DNA from: Bacillus sp. Marseille-Q3570
Lineage (GTDB): Bacteria; Bacillota; Bacilli; Bacillales; Fictibacillaceae
Assembly: GCF_946151055.1 (NCBI RefSeq)
Contig: NZ_CAMGYZ010000002.1
Location: 62,001 to 126,000 of the forward strand
DNA length: 64,000 nucleotides
Direction: 5' to 3'
The notes below the pieces were generated by a model. It was not told the DNA's origin. It was given only the letters and a program-made list of their open reading frames with translations, and did not search any database. The first letter of the stretch is position 1; each line of letters starts with the position of its first letter. Positions 51,179 to 60,116 of the stretch are shown piece after piece. Both the position numbers and the translations under genes were made by a program.

Positions 51179-52084
51179 TTGGTAAAATCGATAACTAACA
51201 GTGTTGTGCGTTTTCTTTTTGTGGTGATAGGTATCGTCATGATTTCTGCCTTTCTCGGGATGACCATGTATAAAATCGATATCAGTTTCATGAGTTATTT
51301 CCAGAACCTTAAGAAACTAGTAATCTTACTTGTGAATCCAAGTGAAATCATCGTTTATAAGGATATTTACAGCATAAAGTACCCAAGTCCTTATCCAAGT
51401 CCTATTGAAAAGAACTATCCCCTTTTTCCTATGTTTTGGGAATACTATCTTTATTCGATCAAAATCTTCATGGCCGCTTTAGTGACTGCGATGTTTGCTG
51501 GAATATTCCTGACCTATTTCACTGCCTTCCTGCCTAAACGGGTGGTCCAAGTCTTGTCAAGGATCCTTTCGTTCTTAGAAGCCCTGCCTGATATATTCGT
51601 CATTTTCGTCGTGCAGTTCTTCATCATCTGGTTTTATAAAAAAACCGAAATCCTGTTATTCCCGATTGCAGGTGCATTCGAAAAGGTCTATTTCGTCCCG
51701 ATTATTGTGCTTTCGCTTCTTCCAACTCTATTTTTCTATAAAGTATCGTTGTTCATGACAATGGAAGAATACGAGAAACACTATGCGGAATTTGCTATCA
51801 GCAAAGGTGTTCGTCCGAATCTATTGTTCTTAAAACATATCTTCCGTAACGCTGTGATCGGGATTACGAGCCACTCGAAAGCAATCATCTGGTTGATGCT
51901 CTCGAATCTGATCATTTTAGAAAGGATCTTCAACATATACGGCTTGACGAGATATATCTTGAATTATAAGCAGATCGAGATCATCGCGTTCAGCCTGATC
52001 ATGTTCTACATACCGATTTTCCTGATCCTATTGATTTCTAAGCTTGTGATACAACGGAGCACAGGAAAAGAGGTGATGATTTGA
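51179..52084 (+). CDS. OppB/DppB-like ABC transporter permease
   Basis: A 301-residue membrane protein with about six helices. The binding-protein-dependent permease block EFAISKGVRPNLLFLKHIFR (the EAA-type loop contacting the ATPase) and ITSHSKAIIWLMLSNLIILE near the C-terminus match the OppB class. TTG at 51179 lies six bases after AGGTG; a GTG at 51170 is an alternative but lacks a site. It overlaps the next permease gene. No binding protein or ATPase gene is nearby, so the pair must borrow these or work with distant partners. Confidence 0.85.
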   Translation: MVKSITNSVVRFLFVVIGIVMISAFLGMTMYKIDISFMSYFQNLKKLVILLVNPSEIIVYKDIYSIKYPSPYPSPIEKNYPLFPMFWEYYLYSIKIFMAALVTAMFAGIFLTYFTAFLPKRVVQVLSRILSFLEALPDIFVIFVVQFFIIWFYKKTEILLFPIAGAFEKVYFVPIIVLSLLPTLFFYKVSLFMTMEEYEKHYAEFAISKGVRPNLLFLKHIFRNAVIGITSHSKAIIWLMLSNLIILERIFNIYGLTRYILNYKQIEIIAFSLIMFYIPIFLILLISKLVIQRSTGKEVMI

Positions 52085-53103
52085 TGATGGTCAGGTTATT
52101 ACGAAATCCAATGTTTCTGATAGGAGCACTTTTCATCATCGGTTTATTTGTATCAAGTCTCGTGTATCATGTCTTGAAGGATGATTCGATCCCTGTCATC
52201 GGTCTTCTGCATGATGATGATGGAGAGCTGGTTCCCCATCCATATTCACCGACAGACCACCCACCATTCGGGACCGAACATTTTGGGCGGGATCTTCTGA
52301 CAATCATGGTGATCGGGGCGAAATATACACTAGGCATTGCATTCGTGACCGCTTTTTTAAGAGTGTTCATCTCCTCTGTAATCGGGGTGTTCGTAGGAAT
52401 GTTTGTCTCTAAAACGAAGAAGCTGTTTGCATGGTTGGTCGATGCAGGGAATTATTTTCCTGCCACCCTTCTCGCATTCTTCTTACTTATTTGGGTTTTA
52501 TTTTATGAAAAGTTATATGTAGGGGAATATTCTTTAAGTTTTGCTGAACAAGGGCTTATTATTGTGTTGGTGCTTACCGCGATCGCCATTCCTACGAATT
52601 CATTACTTGTCCTTAATGAAACGGATCGTTTTTTGAAAAAGGAATTCATGGAAGGCGTGACCGTCCTCGGTGCGGGCAAAAGACATATCCTTAAGAAACA
52701 TCTGATCCCTTTCTTGATTCCGCAGCTGATCATGATCTATATGAGAGAACTGATCCAGGTCCTGTTGATCATGGCGCACCTGGGGATATTGAGGATTTTC
52801 GTTGGAGGTATGGATGTAAAAGAAGATATGTTCAGAACGCCCAGGGAATACTCCCTCTCGAATGAATGGTCGGGATTGCTCGGTCTATGGTGGGAATTCA
52901 TTTGGACTGGTTATCCTTGGATTACCTTCATCCCTGTCCTGGCCTTTACTTTGACCATTTTAGCAGGGAAGATGACGTTGACAGGCTTTGAACGAGAGTT
53001 GAGCCGAAGTGCATCACATCGAAAAAGAACCCGAACAAATACTAAACGTCCTGCCCGGACTGTTAATGTGACAGATTTCACACAGCTTTCTTCTAAATCA
53101 TGA
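52084..53103 (+). CDS. OppC/DppC-like ABC transporter permease
   Basis: A 339-residue membrane protein. HPPFGTEHFGRDLLTIMVIGAK-type family start, which places the N-terminal external segment, is present; the EAA-type loop is FMEGVTVLGAGKRHILKKHL. ATG 52084 overlaps the upstream stop (TGATG), and GAGGTG lies eight bases ahead. The C-terminus is basic. It pairs with the OppB-like gene; peptide or nickel-type import is the family role, but the substrate is undefined. Confidence 0.87.
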   Translation: MMVRLLRNPMFLIGALFIIGLFVSSLVYHVLKDDSIPVIGLLHDDDGELVPHPYSPTDHPPFGTEHFGRDLLTIMVIGAKYTLGIAFVTAFLRVFISSVIGVFVGMFVSKTKKLFAWLVDAGNYFPATLLAFFLLIWVLFYEKLYVGEYSLSFAEQGLIIVLVLTAIAIPTNSLLVLNETDRFLKKEFMEGVTVLGAGKRHILKKHLIPFLIPQLIMIYMRELIQVLLIMAHLGILRIFVGGMDVKEDMFRTPREYSLSNEWSGLLGLWWEFIWTGYPWITFIPVLAFTLTILAGKMTLTGFERELSRSASHRKRTRTNTKRPARTVNVTDFTQLSSKS

Positions 53104-53147
53104 TAGAATGTCATAACCAATACGAAAAAGTAGATAAGGAGCATGCC

Positions 53148-53528
53148 ATGAAAGGGTTATTGATCAAGTCCCCCTGGATCGATTACATTTTTGAGGGAAA
53201 GAAAACATGGGAGATCAGAGGGTCGAACACAAAAATAAGAGGGACGATCGCCTTGATTAAAAGCGGTTCAGGAAAGATCTTCGGTACAGTCGAACTTAAT
53301 GACTGCCTGAAACTCAGCTTAGAAGAGTACCAACAAGGAGAAGAGTTCCACTGTGTTCCAAATGAACAGTGCAATGAGGAGCCATATCGGAATACCCATG
53401 CCTGGGTGCTCCGTAACCCCTGTCTTTTTGAAACACCCCTTCCGTATGATCACCCAAAAGGCGCTGTCATTTGGGTTGATCTTTCTGAACATGAGGAGTT
53501 GAAGGATCTCTGTCTCCAAACATCCTGA
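53148..53528 (+). CDS. ASCH domain protein
   Basis: A 126-residue protein. SPWIDYIFEGKKTWEIRGSN is the ASCH signature, a beta-barrel related to PUA that binds RNA or nucleotides. GTVELNDCLKL and HAWVLRNP follow. Family members bind RNA or hydrolyse modified nucleosides. ATG 53148 follows AGGAG by six bases; the longer frame starts inside the upstream gene. It lies 44 bases after the permease stop, ahead of a strong terminator. Confidence 0.85.
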   Translation: MKGLLIKSPWIDYIFEGKKTWEIRGSNTKIRGTIALIKSGSGKIFGTVELNDCLKLSLEEYQQGEEFHCVPNEQCNEEPYRNTHAWVLRNPCLFETPLPYDHPKGAVIWVDLSEHEELKDLCLQTS

Positions 53529-53555
53529 TGAAAGTAGCATACCTAAGATTCAAGT

Positions 53556-53592
53556 GGGGGTGTCCGAAACGAGACTTCGGACACCCCCTTTC
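53556..53592 (+). terminator. Terminator of the permease/ASCH operon
   Basis: GGGGGTGTCCGAA pairs perfectly with TTCGGACACCCCC around a seven-base loop, followed by TTT. Confidence 0.88.
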
Positions 53593-53668
53593 CATTGGTC
53601 CAGCTTATGTCCAAGCAAAAAAACAGCCAGCACCTTATAAGGTATCGGCTTATACCATGTCACGCATC

Positions 53669-54073
53669 TTATTTCTGATAATTAAGGTTCCAGGTAATTC
53701 CGAAAGCGTCCTTGACAAGTGCATATCTCGCTCCCCAGAATGTATCCTGCAATTCCATCAAAATCGTCCCATTTTCCTTTAAACGATCATATAGACGTTG
53801 AAGTTCATCTTCATTTTCAGGTTCGATGACTACTGATACGTTGCTTTCCTTTGGAACACTTTGTCCTGGGAAAGTGTCAGACACCATGAAGACCATATCT
53901 CCTTTTTTGAAGTAAGCATGCATAATCCGATCATCCGCTTCAGGCGGAGTCTCGAACTCAGCATCTCCGAACGTCATCGATTCAACTACTTCTCCTCCAA
54001 ACACATCCGTATAGAAATCCAGTGCTGATTTTCCATCCCCGTCGAACGTAAAATAAGGTGTAAGGTGTTTCAA
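53669..54073 (-). CDS. VOC/PhnB-like glyoxalase-fold protein
   Basis: A 134-residue protein. LTPYFTFDGDGKSALDFYTD and VFGGEV at the start, AYFKKGDMVFMVSD in the middle and YALVKDAFGITWNLNY at the end fit PhnB-like members of the vicinal-oxygen-chelate superfamily. The typical metal residues are only partly kept. TTG 54073 follows GGAGA by nine bases and gives the usual family start. Enzymatic role unknown. Confidence 0.85.
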   Translation of the reverse strand: MKHLTPYFTFDGDGKSALDFYTDVFGGEVVESMTFGDAEFETPPEADDRIMHAYFKKGDMVFMVSDTFPGQSVPKESNVSVVIEPENEDELQRLYDRLKENGTILMELQDTFWGARYALVKDAFGITWNLNYQK

Positions 54074-54195
54074 CGCAATCACTCTCCTGAAATTATCAAT
54101 TTTTTACCACCAATCACATTATAATGCCTAAACATGAATAAAACAAGAACAATTGTTCGTGTTTTGCAATAAATTTACCAGTTGTCCACCTAAAT

Positions 54196-54321
54196 CACCG
54201 ATAATTTTGGAAATTGCACCGATATTTTTAAACTTTGCACTGATAAATCTTGATTTTGCTCTGATATATTTGAACTTTGCACCGATAAATATCGGATTTG
54301 CTCCGATATTAAACCTACTCA
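54196..54321. repeat. 21-bp-period repeat, six exact units
   Basis: The core (C/T)(A/T)C(C/T)GATA-like motif starts at 54196, 54217, 54238, 54259, 54280 and 54301, exactly 21 bases apart each time. It lies between the VOC gene and katE, 56 bases past the katE stop. Confidence 0.85.
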
Positions 54322-54376
54322 CACCCTCTCAAAAAGAAAAAACTGCCACATTTGTAGCAGTTCATCGTAAATCATT

Positions 54377-56410
54377 TTATACTACTTCACGTTCCCAGTG
54401 GCGATGTTCAGCAATCGCTCCAAGGAATTCGTTTGTAAATTCGCTGATGTCTTTACCGAGTACGACACCTGGACTCTTGTCAAACTCCATTTTCTTAAGC
54501 CACTTCGTTCCTTCATGGGTCGCACCGATCGGTTTGAAATGCATGAATGCTTCGTTGATGAAGTAGGCTGCGTCATTATAGAATTTCTTACTTTCATTTT
54601 TCCCACCTACTGCATAAACCGCATCGAACAAGACAGAGTCAGCCGTCAGGAACGTGTGGTCAACTTCAAGCGTAGAACCATCCGACCCTTTCACCTCACC
54701 AAGCTTTGCACTGATGATTTCAGGCTGCGCGCCGTTATCCTTCAATCCATCCAGTACTGACTTAATTTCTTTCCCGTCAAACTCATCGGCAACAATGACA
54801 GCAACTTTACGTGTATCAGGTTTTTTCACGGTATTATCCATGCTTAGTGCAGGAGACGATTTCGTGACATTAGAATCCTCTCCTTGAGGTTTTTCCGCAC
54901 CGATTGCTTCTGCTACCTCAGTGGCAAGTTCCATACTGACATTTGCGAACATATCAACCACTTGCTGTTGGACCGATTTACTTTCTACTTTTCCCAATTC
55001 AAAACTGAACGCTTGCTTGATATCCTCTTTTTCGTGATTGCTCATGCTGTTCCAGAACAAGGTTGCTTGTGAGAAGTGGTCCTTGAAGCTGTCACTTCTA
55101 GCGCGGATTTTGTGCCCTTCGACTTTTTCCTGGTAGTGTTTGAAGCCGCCTTCTTCTTCACTCGATGGTTCCGGAGTATTTTGAGCAAGGGAATTTTTAT
55201 GATAGCTCACTTGTCCTTTGTTGATCGTATGACGTCCGTATCCATCACGCTGGTTGTTATGGAATGGACAGACAGGTTTATTGATAGGCAGCTCATGGAA
55301 ATTCGGTCCGCCTAAACGGATCAACTGTGTATCGGTATATGAGAATAAACGTCCTTGCAGTAACGGATCGTTTGAAAAATCAATTCCTGGAACGACATGT
55401 CCGGGATGGAAAGCTACCTGCTCCGTTTCTGCAAATACATTATCCACATTGCGGTTCAATGTCATTTTACCAATCAACTTCACTGGCACATCTTCTTCAG
55501 GCCAGATTTTAGTTGGATCCAGGACGTCGAAATCGAACTTGAACTCGTCTTCTTCTTTAATGATTTGAACGCCTAATTCGTATTCAGGGAAGTCTCCATT
55601 TTCAATCGATTCATATAGGTCTCCGCGGTGGAAATCTGCATCCTTACCTGAGATTTTTTGTGCTTCATCCCATACAAGTGCGTGTGTTCCGAGTACGGGC
55701 TTCCAGTGGAACTTGATGAAATGTGCCTCACCTTTTTCGTTAACGAATCTGAATGTATGGACACCGAATCCTTCCATCATACGGAAACTCCGTGGAATTG
55801 CACGGCCAGACATCGCCCACATCACCATATGAGCGGATTCCTGGTTATTCGCGACGAAATCCCAAAACGTATCATGGGCAGAAGCTGCTTGCGGCATTTC
55901 ATTATGGGGTTCTGGTTTCAGGGCATGTACGAGATCAGGGAATTTCATTGCGTCCTGAATGAAGAAAACCGGGATATTGTTCCCTACGAGATCGAAGTTT
56001 CCTTCATCTGTATAAAATTTCGTTGCAAAGCCACGTGCATCACGCACGGTCTCAGCTGAACCCTTGGATCCAGCAACGGTTGAAAAACGCACGAATACAG
56101 GCGTTTTCTTGGATGGATCCTGCAAGAAACCTGCTTTCGTATATTCCTTCATCGATTCATACACCTGAAATTCACCGTGTGCGGCAAATCCGCGCGCATG
56201 GACAATTCGTTCCGGGATGCGCTCATGATCAAAGTGCGTCATCTTTTCGCGGAAATGGAAGTCCTCCATCAAAGTCGGACCACGTTCACCTGCTTTCAGT
56301 GAGAATTCATCCTCTGAAACTTTGACACCTTGATTGGTCGTCATTTTTTTATCTTTATCATCAAAACGGTCTTTTTCAAGCTGTCGATTCTTTTTGTTTT
56401 CCTCACTCAT
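54377..56410 (-). CDS. katE: Large-subunit monofunctional catalase KatE (HPII type)
   Basis: A 677-residue haem catalase. The distal His is in VHARGFAAHGEF, RFSTVAGSKGSAETVRDARG is the family signature, and the proximal Tyr is in RLFSYTDTQLIRLGGPNF. The C-terminal 140 residues (KVAVIVADEFDGKEIKSVLD onward) are the flavodoxin/DJ-1-like domain of large catalases. AAGGAGG precedes the ATG. A SigB-type promoter and a PerR-box-like dyad lie upstream, as expected for a general-stress and peroxide-defence gene. Confidence 0.96.
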   Translation of the reverse strand: MSEENKKNRQLEKDRFDDKDKKMTTNQGVKVSEDEFSLKAGERGPTLMEDFHFREKMTHFDHERIPERIVHARGFAAHGEFQVYESMKEYTKAGFLQDPSKKTPVFVRFSTVAGSKGSAETVRDARGFATKFYTDEGNFDLVGNNIPVFFIQDAMKFPDLVHALKPEPHNEMPQAASAHDTFWDFVANNQESAHMVMWAMSGRAIPRSFRMMEGFGVHTFRFVNEKGEAHFIKFHWKPVLGTHALVWDEAQKISGKDADFHRGDLYESIENGDFPEYELGVQIIKEEDEFKFDFDVLDPTKIWPEEDVPVKLIGKMTLNRNVDNVFAETEQVAFHPGHVVPGIDFSNDPLLQGRLFSYTDTQLIRLGGPNFHELPINKPVCPFHNNQRDGYGRHTINKGQVSYHKNSLAQNTPEPSSEEEGGFKHYQEKVEGHKIRARSDSFKDHFSQATLFWNSMSNHEKEDIKQAFSFELGKVESKSVQQQVVDMFANVSMELATEVAEAIGAEKPQGEDSNVTKSSPALSMDNTVKKPDTRKVAVIVADEFDGKEIKSVLDGLKDNGAQPEIISAKLGEVKGSDGSTLEVDHTFLTADSVLFDAVYAVGGKNESKKFYNDAAYFINEAFMHFKPIGATHEGTKWLKKMEFDKSPGVVLGKDISEFTNEFLGAIAEHRHWEREVV

Positions 56411-56438
56411 CTCGCGATTCCTCCTTAGGACGTTTATT

Positions 56439-56456
56439 ATGTAATAATCATTACAT
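56439..56456. promoter_or_regulatory. PerR/Fur-family box-like dyad before katE
   Basis: ATGTAATAATCATTACAT has 7-base inverted arms ATGTAAT/ATTACAT. Against the PerR box TTATAATNATTATAA it matches 11 of 14 defined positions. It lies between the SigB -10 and the ribosome site. Confidence 0.5.
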
Positions 56457-56465
56457 ATAAGTGAC

Positions 56466-56491
56466 GTACCCTACTGGAGTCATCACAAAAC
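56466..56491 (-). promoter_or_regulatory. SigB promoter of katE
   Basis: On the minus strand GTTTTG, a 14-base spacer and GGGTAC (56466-56471), close to the SigB consensus GTTTAA-N14-GGGTAT. The start point lies about 50 bases before the ATG. Confidence 0.65.
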
Positions 56492-56587
56492 AAGTTTCAG
56501 TTATATGATTCAATGTTACTATGTTGAGAATTTTGACGGGTCTTGAAGTTGTTTGTAGGGGGGATTCATTGGGGGTGAGATGAAGGT

Positions 56588-56818
56588 TTATTTAATTCCC
56601 ATTAACGTTTTGAGCCTGTTGATGTCCTTTTCATTATTCCATGTTTTAGAGGCTAAAAGGTCAATGTTACTTTCGATCTTATCCAACTTCTCGTTCGTTT
56701 CTTTTCTGAAGTCTTCAAAATCCTTCCTTAATCCGCCAACCCCTTTACCTAAATCGGATAAGTCATCTTTCATACCAAGCATGACGCTGAGAAGTTTGTC
56801 CAATTTTTCTTCTGACAT
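56588..56818 (-). CDS. Small coiled-coil protein
   Basis: A 76-residue, highly charged helical protein: EKLDKLLSVMLGMKDDLSDL, then a heptad-like stretch RKDFEDFRKETNEKLDKIES and LLASKTWNNEKDINRLK. It looks like the small coiled-coil proteins found near DUF1640-type or phage tail helpers, but no function can be given. ATG 56818 follows AAGGTGG by eight bases. Confidence 0.7.
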   Translation of the reverse strand: MSEEKLDKLLSVMLGMKDDLSDLGKGVGGLRKDFEDFRKETNEKLDKIESNIDLLASKTWNNEKDINRLKTLMGIK

Positions 56819-56880
56819 GATCTCAACCACCTTTTTTAATAATTAGTTTCATTATAACAAGTTCCACCATAAAAAGGGAG

Positions 56881-56974
56881 AAAAGTATCAGACGCCTCCA
56901 ACACTACATTTTGGACAAAAACCGATTTTTCTCATAATGTTGTTTAGTTCGGAGAGCCTCTGACACTTTTTTTG
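56881..56974 (-). terminator. Long imperfect terminator of the third EamA gene
   Basis: On the minus strand AAAAGTGTCAGA pairs with TCTGATACTTTT across about 70 bases with an inner GGCTCTCC/GGAGGC pairing. Confidence 0.45.
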
Positions 56975-56984
56975 ACAAGCTTCA

Positions 56985-57884
56985 TCAAGCTGCCTTTTTC
57001 GATATGTTCCTATGTTTCTTACCTAACCCATTCACGACGATGACACCAGAAATTGCAACGAGACCACCGATCAAGGATAGTGTGCTCGGCCATTCGTTCA
57101 GCCAGAGCCATGCAACGAAAATCGCGATCACAGGCTCAACATAAAGCATACTCGTCACAGTGCTTGCGCGTCCTAATGAAAGTGCAGTCGCCCATGTGAT
57201 ATACGCAATAGCTGCAGGAAATATTCCTGTATAAAGCGCTGATAAGTTTGCTTCGAGCGTCGCCTGTTGAATCGATTCGAAAAGACCTGGTGTGAAAATG
57301 ACAAACGGCAAAGTCCCTGTCCATGTAAAATAAGCAGTCAATTCAAGCGGTGTATATCTGTAGTGAAGAGACTTTTGAAAAACGAAAAAAACAGATGTCG
57401 CAACAGCTGCCATCAACACCAATAAAGCGCCCTGGGAAATACTGAAGGAGGATCCTGAAGTACCTAAAGTAATTAAAACGATGCCGAGGAAGCCGATGCT
57501 GAGTCCTATCCATCCAGCGGCTCCGGGACGTTCTTTTAAAACAAGGACGGCTATCAATGCGGTGAATACTGGCGTCGATCCGATCAGCATTCCAGCCGTT
57601 CCTGCAGATACAGTCAATTCCCCGAATGTTACACCAATATTGTAAAGGGTGATGCCTACGAATCCGAGCAGCATGATTTTGACCAGATCTCTTTTATCTG
57701 GGACACGAATCCGGATTCCTGGTAAAAGAGCCAGGATGAGGAAGATCATTGATGCAATAAAATAACGTGTGAACACTAGATGTCCGGCTGTATAGCCACC
57801 ATGTAGACTTGCACGAATCGCAGCGAACGTCGATCCCCAGATGACGACAGTTGTAAGTGCCATCATGAATGCTTTTGCGTTCAT
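56985..57884 (-). CDS. EamA/DMT family transporter
   Basis: A 299-residue membrane protein with ten helices. [20 protein letters not shown] and [20 protein letters not shown] are in the first repeat; [20 protein letters not shown] begins the second. AGGGGGAGGGG precedes the ATG. It is divergent from a LysR regulator 160 bases away, a pairing typical of regulated metabolite exporters. The substrate is unknown. Confidence 0.9.
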   Translation of the reverse strand: MNAKAFMMALTTVVIWGSTFAAIRASLHGGYTAGHLVFTRYFIASMIFLILALLPGIRIRVPDKRDLVKIMLLGFVGITLYNIGVTFGELTVSAGTAGMLIGSTPVFTALIAVLVLKERPGAAGWIGLSIGFLGIVLITLGTSGSSFSISQGALLVLMAAVATSVFFVFQKSLHYRYTPLELTAYFTWTGTLPFVIFTPGLFESIQQATLEANLSALYTGIFPAAIAYITWATALSLGRASTVTSMLYVEPVIAIFVAWLWLNEWPSTLSLIGGLVAISGVIVVNGLGKKHRNISKKAA

Positions 57885-58044
57885 GCCCCTCCCCCTAACA
57901 TATGTAAATATCCCTCTTTAACTCGAAGGTATCACCAGTGGAGATGAAAAGCAATGAAAGAGATTTATGATATGCAACTTCCTTTACATAAAGGAGGAAT
58001 AAGTTTTAGATTTAAGGTGATACCTATAAGCAGGTGAAACCATA

Positions 58045-58926
58045 ATGGATATAAAACATTTACAATATTTCATTGAAGTGACCCGTTTGCGTAGTTTCAG
58101 CAAAGCTGCTGAGCATATGTATGTCACTCAACCGACCATCAGTAAAATGCTGAAAAACCTGGAAAACGAACTCGGTGTCCATCTTTTCGATCGAAAAAGC
58201 AAAAAGGTGGAATTGACCGATGCCGGAAAAGTGATTTATGAACAGGCGCTCGTTATTGATAAAGCTTTCAAAGATCTGCAATACCAATTGGATAACTTGC
58301 AAGAATTAAAAAAAGGGCATATCCGTATCGGTTTGCCTCCTATGATCGGGTCTCTTCATTTTCCAAATATAATCGGTCGATTCCAAGAACGATACCCTGA
58401 AATTTCGATTCAATTGGTTGAAAAAGGATCAAAAAGGATTGAGGAAGATATCGATAAAGGCGATCTCGATCTTGGGGTTGTCGTTCTACCGGTGAATGAA
58501 AACCTGTTTGAATTCTATTCTTTTGAACGTGAGAAACTGAAACTTGTCATTCCACCTGATCATCCTTTTTCAAAAAGTGAAAAGATCGAACTGGCCAAAT
58601 TGAAGGATGAAAACTTCATTCTTTTCACTGAAGATTTTGCTCTACATAACCGGATCATATCATCGTGTGCTGTTGCTGGGTTTAAACCATCCATTGTTTC
58701 TGAAAGTTCCCAGTGGGATTTTATCGGAAAAATGGTTGCTTCCAAATTAGGTATTGCGTTTATGCCAGAGAGCATTTGTAAAGCTGTGCATAGTGATGTC
58801 GCCATTCTCGATGTGATTGATCCAAGTATTAGCTGGGAGCTCGCCATCATTTGGCGTAAAAAGGCGTACCTTTCTTTTGCTGCGAGAGAATGGTTGGACT
58901 TTACAATAGAAAAATTGAAAGCTTGA
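58045..58926 (+). CDS. LysR-family transcriptional regulator
   Basis: A 293-residue regulator. The HTH reads IKHLQYFIEVTRLRSFSKAA and MYVTQPTISKMLKNLENELG. The effector domain has GHIRIGLPPMIGSLHFPNII and GKMVASKLGIAFMPESI. It resembles the CidR/YwbI group. It probably controls the divergent EamA gene and itself from the shared 160-base region. A terminator follows at once. Confidence 0.92.
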   Translation: MDIKHLQYFIEVTRLRSFSKAAEHMYVTQPTISKMLKNLENELGVHLFDRKSKKVELTDAGKVIYEQALVIDKAFKDLQYQLDNLQELKKGHIRIGLPPMIGSLHFPNIIGRFQERYPEISIQLVEKGSKRIEEDIDKGDLDLGVVVLPVNENLFEFYSFEREKLKLVIPPDHPFSKSEKIELAKLKDENFILFTEDFALHNRIISSCAVAGFKPSIVSESSQWDFIGKMVASKLGIAFMPESICKAVHSDVAILDVIDPSISWELAIIWRKKAYLSFAAREWLDFTIEKLKA

Positions 58927-58933
58927 AAGGAGG

Positions 58934-58964
58934 AATCCACTTCACATTAGGAGTGGATTTTTTC
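58934..58964 (+). terminator. Terminator of the LysR gene
   Basis: AATCCACT pairs with AGTGGATT around a ten-base loop, followed by TTTTC. Confidence 0.8.
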
Positions 58965-59132
58965 ATTGGTTCTATTTATAGCTGTAAGCATTTTCATAGC
59001 CGATATCTATACCACCTATGGAAATAATCAATTTTACTTCACGAATAATGAGGCTTACAATCACTTCTGTAAGAATTTTATAGAACAAACCAGGAATTCC
59101 TGTATTGATAAAATTCAGAAAGGTGATTGGAT

Positions 59133-59687
59133 ATGGAAATGAAAAAAGCACGACATAGCCGGATCATAAATACAGATCAAGTGATGACTTGTGATTTGAA
59201 TAACTACAATACACTATTTGGCGGGGTATTGATGAAGAAATTGGATGGAGTCGCGACAATTTCCGCTCGCCGTCATTCCAGAGCTAAAGAATGTGTAACA
59301 GCTTCAATTGATTCAATCGATTTTTTGGCACCGATCCATCAAAGTGATTCGGTATGTATTGAATCTTATGTTTCTTTTACTGGAAAAACATCGATGGAGA
59401 TTTTTTGTAAAGTAATCGCAGAGGACATGATGACTGGTGATCGCCGTATAGCAGCGACAGCTTTCTTGACATTCGTGGCTTTGGATGAAAACAAAAAACC
59501 GATGGAAGTTCCAGGGGTTATTCCTGAGACGGAAGAAGAGAAGACATTATTTGAGACTGGAGCTGATCGTGCTGAAGTCCGAAAAATAAGAAGAAAGAAA
59601 AGTAAAGAGTTAGCTGCGTCCATCTCTGTAAAAAAACCCTGGGATGAGGACATCGAGTCGATAGAAAGTGAGGGGCTGAAGATATGA
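59133..59687 (+). CDS. Acyl-CoA thioesterase, hotdog fold
   Basis: A 184-residue YkhA/YciA-type thioesterase. MTCDLNNYNTLFGGVLMKKL-type start places the catalytic Asn/Asp region (DLNNYNTLFGG), and VTASIDSIDFLAPIHQSD and MMTGDRRIAATAFLTFVALD follow. It hydrolyses acyl-CoA esters in the cytosol. The C-terminus is a charged extension. ATG 59133 follows AGGTG by seven bases. It overlaps the next gene by four bases (ATGA). Confidence 0.88.
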   Translation: MEMKKARHSRIINTDQVMTCDLNNYNTLFGGVLMKKLDGVATISARRHSRAKECVTASIDSIDFLAPIHQSDSVCIESYVSFTGKTSMEIFCKVIAEDMMTGDRRIAATAFLTFVALDENKKPMEVPGVIPETEEEKTLFETGADRAEVRKIRRKKSKELAASISVKKPWDEDIESIESEGLKI

Positions 59688-60046
59688 TTTCTTTATCAAG
59701 CCTTCAAGACTTGCAAAATATCAAGACTAGAATTGAACAATTCAAAAAAGAGATACCCGATTTATACAACAGGATGGTTCATTTGACCAGTTTGACAAGA
59801 CAATTGCAATTCCGCTACTCCTATTTAGCATGCTTATTGACTAATGAAGATGCAACTGAGCATTATCCGAATTTTGCTAGTGAATCTGTAATGAATCTCT
59901 TCCACCAGGAAGTAAGTAAGATGAAGATGTCAGATGATATACATGTTGTGTCAGAATTACTTCAGTCACATAAACATTGTGGTTACGACAAAATTTGCTT
60001 ATTGTTTCTAGGAATTTCGCCTGAGCATTTAAAGGGATTACAATAA
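59684..60046 (+). CDS. Hypothetical protein coupled to the thioesterase gene
   Basis: A 120-residue soluble protein, mainly helical: LQDLQNIKTRIEQFKKEIPD at the start, a middle with NRMVHLTSLTRQLQFRYSYL and a Cys/His-containing end (HKHCGYDKICLLFLG). No family recognised. The ATGA overlap with the thioesterase shows translational coupling. The His/Cys cluster H-x-H-C...C could bind metal, which is speculative. Confidence 0.7.
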   Translation: MISLSSLQDLQNIKTRIEQFKKEIPDLYNRMVHLTSLTRQLQFRYSYLACLLTNEDATEHYPNFASESVMNLFHQEVSKMKMSDDIHVVSELLQSHKHCGYDKICLLFLGISPEHLKGLQ

Positions 60047-60053
60047 CAGAAAA

Positions 60054-60108
60054 GAAGCTTACTCAAAAGCACTCCTTTACGAGGCTTTTTGGGTAAGCTT
60101 CCTTTTTT
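60054..60108. terminator. Bidirectional terminator between the thioesterase operon and the RsbR paralogue
   Basis: GAAGCTTAC pairs with GTAAGCTTC and AAAAGC with GCTTTTT inside, followed by TTTTTT on the plus strand. Confidence 0.75.
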
Positions 60109-60116
60109 ATTACGTT

